Shown: positions 60,715 through 64,000 of the stretch, piece by piece
Layout: every line of letters begins with the position of its first letter
Numbering within the stretch: position 1 is the stretch's first letter
Source: JAVVEG01 sp041751425
Lineage (GTDB): Bacteria; Pseudomonadota; Gammaproteobacteria; Pseudomonadales; Pseudohongiellaceae
NCBI GenBank assembly: GCA_041751425.1
Contig: JBGSXL010000011.1
Coordinates: forward strand, 62,001-126,000
Reading direction: 5' to 3'
Length of the DNA: 64,000 bases
Notes under the pieces: model-generated
Told to the model about the DNA's origin: nothing
What the model saw: the letters and a program-made list of their open reading frames with translations, nothing else
Database searches by the model: none
Position numbers and translations under genes: made by a program

Positions 60715-62931
60715 ATGAGCAGACCAGCCCTGATGTATTTTATATTCGTGCCCCTGATCCTCGCTGCATGCAGCGATCGCGCGCCGGCGCATCTGAGCGT
60801 TGAGGTAATCTCGGGACAGCCGCATCTGATCACAGGCGGAGATGCATTGATAGAAGTAGTAAGCTCAGTGGCAGACAAACAGGCTTTAGAGGTCACGCTG
60901 GATGGTCAAAGTGCTGATGTTGAATTTCATGCGGTAGCAACGGACGATACGGGACTGTATCAGTACCGCGCCTTGCTTGATGGCCTGCAACTGGGAAATA
61001 ACACGGTACAGATAAGCAGTGGCGATTTGTCTGCGCAATTGGTTATTGTCAATTACCCATTAACAGGTCCCGTATTCTCAGGGCCGCATCAGCAGCCTTA
61101 TTTCTGTCTGGCAGAGTTAAGCCCGGCCAATGACGGCAGCGCTCGCCGCTTCGCGATTGGTAATGGCGAATTTCTGGACGCTACCAGTCTGGATGAATTC
61201 TGCAGCCTGCCCACCAGAGTGGACTATGTGTATCGCAGCAATACTGAGGGACAAGGGTTCAGGGCGCTGGCAGATATAAACAGTCAACCACAGGATCTTG
61301 CGCTGACCACAACCAGTGAGGGGGTTGAAGTACCTTTTATCGTGCGTCTGGAAACCGGCACCATCAACAGGGCTATCTATCAGATAGCGGTGCTGCACGA
61401 TCCCCGGGAGGTCGCCTCACCAATGAGCTTGTCGACTGCATGGAATGAACGGCTGCTTTACAATTTCGGCGGCGGCTGCGACCCAGGCTATTTTCAGGGG
61501 GCATCAACGGCCGGTGTGCTGAGAGAGAGCGTATTGGCGCTTGGTTACGCAGTGGCGTCGTCTACGTTGAATGTTAACGCACAGGGTGGCTGTAACGATG
61601 TAATTTCCGCAGAAACGGCCATGATGGTGAAGGAACATTTCATCGAGAGTTATGGTGAACCTCGCTATACCATCGGCAATGGCGGGTCCGGTGGTGCGAT
61701 GCAACAATTGCTCATTGCTGGTGCCTACCCGGGGATACTCGATGGCATTATCCCCAGCATGACATTTTCCGATGCCGTGTCTTATATGACAGACTCGCAG
61801 GAGTGCAGTCTTCTGTTGCGCAACTACTTACACAACTACGTTAATGAAGCATCGCGCGGGCTGAACGATGAAACCAAAGCAAGTATCGGTGGCTGGCCAA
61901 ATTGGTACCTTTGCGATGAGTCTCTGGGTAGTCGTCCTGACCGGGTAGCACCCCATGGATGTTCTGCGGAGATTCCGGTGGCGGCTCGCTATGATGCCAT
62001 TACCAATCCTGATGGAGTCAGATGCTCCATTTATGATGGTATGAAGAATATTTTTGGTGAGAAACTTTATCCCGAGATCAACGCCCAGCGTGCCTTCGCC
62101 AAGAGCCCGCATGATAATGTCGGTGTCCAGTATGGTCTGGCAGCGTTGAATGCAGGACTGATAAGCAAAGAGCTGTTTCTGGATATGAACGAGCGTATTG
62201 GTGGTTGGGATATCGATTTCAAGCCAACGCCGCAGCGCACTGTGGGTGATGACGATGCCATCCGTATCGCATACGAAACCGGACGAGTAACGAATGGTGC
62301 CGCTGGTTTGGCACGTGTTCCCATTATCGATGACCGGCTCTATCTGGATCATCAGGGAAATTTCCACGCAAGCGTCTATTCATTTACCACACGCGCACGA
62401 TTGGAGCGCGACAACGGTCATGCTGATAATTATATAATCCGTCGCCACAGCGCAGATGTTTCTTTGGCAGACGAAAATCTGGCGTTGATGGATCAGTGGC
62501 TGGCAAACATCCGCGCCGACCGTTCCAGCATGAACATGCTTGACAAGATAGTGCGGGCGAAACCCGCTGACCTTCAGGATGATTGCTTTACCGAAAGTGG
62601 CGAGCGCATTGTTGAGAAAGCCGAGTTTGATTTGAACTCTCTGTTCGACAACTCTACCGGGCAGTGCAACTCTCTGTATCCGCCTCACGCCGGGTTAAGA
62701 TTGGTAGCGGGTGGCCCATTAAGCAATGACATATTGAAATGTGAACTGAAGCCTGTCGAATATGAAGATTACCGCGTAGATTTTACGGATGATGAACGGG
62801 CACGTTTGCAGCGTATTTTCCTGGAGGGTGTCTGCGACTGGAGCAAACCAGGACTCCACCAAACGAACAACGAAACCTGGCTTTCTTATGGTCCTTCACC
62901 TATTAATCTTTACCAGGCAGGGACGCAATAA
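60715..62931 (+). CDS. DUF6351-family exported lipoprotein, tannase/esterase-like
   Basis: 738 residues with lipobox FVPLILAAC. An N-terminal beta domain (about 25-120) is followed by an alpha/beta-hydrolase core. The nucleophile motif is probably GNGGSGGAMQQLLIAGAYPG, next to PSMTFSDAVSY. Many cysteines suggest disulfides. The layout resembles the DUF6351 family and, more distantly, tannase/feruloyl esterases. It may hydrolyse an ester in the periplasm or outside the cell. A MarR-type regulator gene begins three bases downstream and is surely co-transcribed. Confidence 0.75.
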   Translation: MSRPALMYFIFVPLILAACSDRAPAHLSVEVISGQPHLITGGDALIEVVSSVADKQALEVTLDGQSADVEFHAVATDDTGLYQYRALLDGLQLGNNTVQISSGDLSAQLVIVNYPLTGPVFSGPHQQPYFCLAELSPANDGSARRFAIGNGEFLDATSLDEFCSLPTRVDYVYRSNTEGQGFRALADINSQPQDLALTTTSEGVEVPFIVRLETGTINRAIYQIAVLHDPREVASPMSLSTAWNERLLYNFGGGCDPGYFQGASTAGVLRESVLALGYAVASSTLNVNAQGGCNDVISAETAMMVKEHFIESYGEPRYTIGNGGSGGAMQQLLIAGAYPGILDGIIPSMTFSDAVSYMTDSQECSLLLRNYLHNYVNEASRGLNDETKASIGGWPNWYLCDESLGSRPDRVAPHGCSAEIPVAARYDAITNPDGVRCSIYDGMKNIFGEKLYPEINAQRAFAKSPHDNVGVQYGLAALNAGLISKELFLDMNERIGGWDIDFKPTPQRTVGDDDAIRIAYETGRVTNGAAGLARVPIIDDRLYLDHQGNFHASVYSFTTRARLERDNGHADNYIIRRHSADVSLADENLALMDQWLANIRADRSSMNMLDKIVRAKPADLQDDCFTESGERIVEKAEFDLNSLFDNSTGQCNSLYPPHAGLRLVAGGPLSNDILKCELKPVEYEDYRVDFTDDERARLQRIFLEGVCDWSKPGLHQTNNETWLSYGPSPINLYQAGTQ

Positions 62932-62933
62932 CA

Positions 62934-63374
62934 ATGGTTCACTCTCCCAAAAGGAAATTGTTTCTGGATCTCGTGCTATCAGTATTCAGGTTAAATGGAT
63001 TATTGCTGGCGGCGGGGGACAAGATGGCTGAGAGCGTTGGGTTGACCAGCGCCCGTTGGAAAGTCATCGGGGTCATAGCGCTGTCCAATAGTGGGGTAAC
63101 GGTGCCAGCTATTGCGCGCGCGCTTGGTCAGTCACGACAGGCCGTGCAAAGAATTACCAATGTCATGGAAGAAGATGGCTTGCTCGTCTATCAGGAGAAT
63201 CCCCGGCACAAACGTTCAGCGCTTGTCGTGCTTACCGATCATGGTCAGGTTGTCTACAATGCATTGCGCACGGTGCAGGATCCCTGGGCTATCGAGAACA
63301 CGAACGAGCTTGCAATTGACGATCTGGAAACCTCGTTGCAGGTTGTGCGGCGTCTGATTCACCAAATGGAGTAG
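62934..63374 (+). CDS. MarR-family transcriptional regulator
   Basis: 146 residues. The winged helix is clear: GVTVPAIARALGQSRQAVQRITNVMEEDGLLVYQENPRHKRSALVVLTDHG (about 50-100), flanked by the dimer helices. MarR proteins usually repress the gene they adjoin and respond to aromatic ligands. It starts three bases after the DUF6351 stop, so it probably regulates its own operon in response to a product of the esterase. Confidence 0.85.
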   Translation: MVHSPKRKLFLDLVLSVFRLNGLLLAAGDKMAESVGLTSARWKVIGVIALSNSGVTVPAIARALGQSRQAVQRITNVMEEDGLLVYQENPRHKRSALVVLTDHGQVVYNALRTVQDPWAIENTNELAIDDLETSLQVVRRLIHQME

Positions 63375-63424
63375 CTCCTTTAGATAGAATTGCTTCATTA
63401 AATGGAAAACTGGGAGGCTCTGCG

Positions 63425-64000
63425 ATGGCACTGCCCACTGCGCTGTATACGGCGGAACAGGTGCGCGAACTGGACAAGCGGGCAATTGCCAGCGGAGTCA
63501 GTGGTTTCGAGCTGATGACGCGAGCAGCGCAAGTGAGTTTCGGCGCATTGCTGGACCAATGGCCAGCGTGCCGGTCACTGATAATTCTTGCGGGCACCGG
63601 CAATAACGGTGGCGATGGCAACGTGCTGGCCGCGATTGCCAGGCAACAGGGAATGCGCGTTATCGTACTGCAGTGCGGAGACGCTGCCGGATTGAAAGGT
63701 GAAGCTCTGCTTGCGCTGCAGCTAGCACAAAAACACAGCGTGCAGGCCGCAGTTTTTTCTACCGAAACATTTCAGAATGAAACAAACCACAGCAACGCTC
63801 AGGAAACCGTGCTGGTTGATGCACTGCTTGGCACTGGTGCCCATGGCGCTCTGCGTGAGCCCTTCGCGGCGGCTGTCAACTGCGTGAATAATTCTGGTTT
63901 TCCTGTGCTGGCTCTGGATGTGCCCTCGGGTTTGTGTGCAACAACCGGGCACGTTGTTCACGATGCAGTGCGTGCGCATCTGACGGTCAGTTTTATCGCT
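63425..64000 (+). CDS. nnrE: NAD(P)HX epimerase, YjeF N-terminal domain (3' end outside window)
   Basis: 192 codons are visible from an ATG preceded by GGGAGGC; the frame runs off the right edge. The signatures are YTAEQVRELDKRAIASGVSGFELMTRAA, LAGTGNNGGDGNVLAA, LVDALLGTGAHG and VLALDVPSGL. The enzyme converts R-NAD(P)HX to the S form for repair by the NnrD dehydratase, which may be the second domain of the same polypeptide beyond the window. Confidence 0.92.
   Translation, partial: MALPTALYTAEQVRELDKRAIASGVSGFELMTRAAQVSFGALLDQWPACRSLIILAGTGNNGGDGNVLAAIARQQGMRVIVLQCGDAAGLKGEALLALQLAQKHSVQAAVFSTETFQNETNHSNAQETVLVDALLGTGAHGALREPFAAAVNCVNNSGFPVLALDVPSGLCATTGHVVHDAVRAHLTVSFIA

Overview
The window reads as chromosomal DNA of an aerobic, respiratory gammaproteobacterium, probably a marine or other aquatic heterotroph. 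This is inferred from the gene families, not from a marker gene. Pointers are PA2778/PA2779-type and FinR/Fpr pairs known from Pseudomonas relatives, OxyR with both redox cysteines, many exported redox enzymes (two quinoprotein dehydrogenases, two molybdenum hydroxylases, c-type cytochromes, cupredoxins), TonB-dependent uptake, and outer-membrane phospholipase. I see no rRNA, tRNA, CRISPR array, phage or complete insertion sequence. Both ends cut genes: a multicopper oxidase at the left edge and an NAD(P)HX epimerase (nnrE) at the right edge.

Layout. 1-5 kb: copper proteins, an exported amidohydrolase, an MscS channel and a PA2779/PA2778 pair. 5-11 kb: PldA with an N-to-D change in its triad, a LysR/azoreductase/pirin group, an SLC13 permease and a DMT exporter. 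11.6-20.7 kb: two PQQ dehydrogenases with mirrored cytochrome domains flanking a large hybrid histidine kinase and S-formylglutathione hydrolase. 20.7-25.3 kb: a three-gene operon resembling mycobacterial DprE1, DprE2 and the UbiA-type phosphoribosyltransferase (here fused to a HAD phosphatase), divergent from an inositol-monophosphatase-like gene. 25.3-35.8 kb: two MMPL/RND exporters, finR-fpr with a candidate operator, an exported redoxin with a near-perfect FNR/Anr site, a ClpP-like protease and an NnrU-like membrane protein.

35.8-36.75 kb is a gene-free island holding a 3 x 15 bp tandem repeat and two inverted copies of a palindromic element. The copies share a core that folds into two small hairpins but have different outer arms that remain self-complementary. 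After it come oxyR and an exported redoxin/cytochrome c/copper type II monooxygenase/EF-hand fusion, then two molybdenum hydroxylase sets: an exported isoquinoline-oxidoreductase type (IorAB) and a cytoplasmic CO-dehydrogenase-like three-subunit set with a MoaD-like protein and a glutamate-synthase-like FMN protein.

50-58 kb is the most coherent candidate system. A Tat-signalled flavin amine oxidase is transcribed away from a membrane-anchored CadC-like regulator, a TonB receptor, a di-haem cytochrome c and a RidA protein carrying its own signal peptide. The proposed logic is amine uptake, periplasmic oxidation with electrons passed to cytochrome c, and imine clean-up by periplasmic RidA. The last 6 kb hold sixA, a ChaN-like lipoprotein, a DUF4159 protein, a DUF6351 esterase-like lipoprotein with a MarR regulator, and the start of nnrE.
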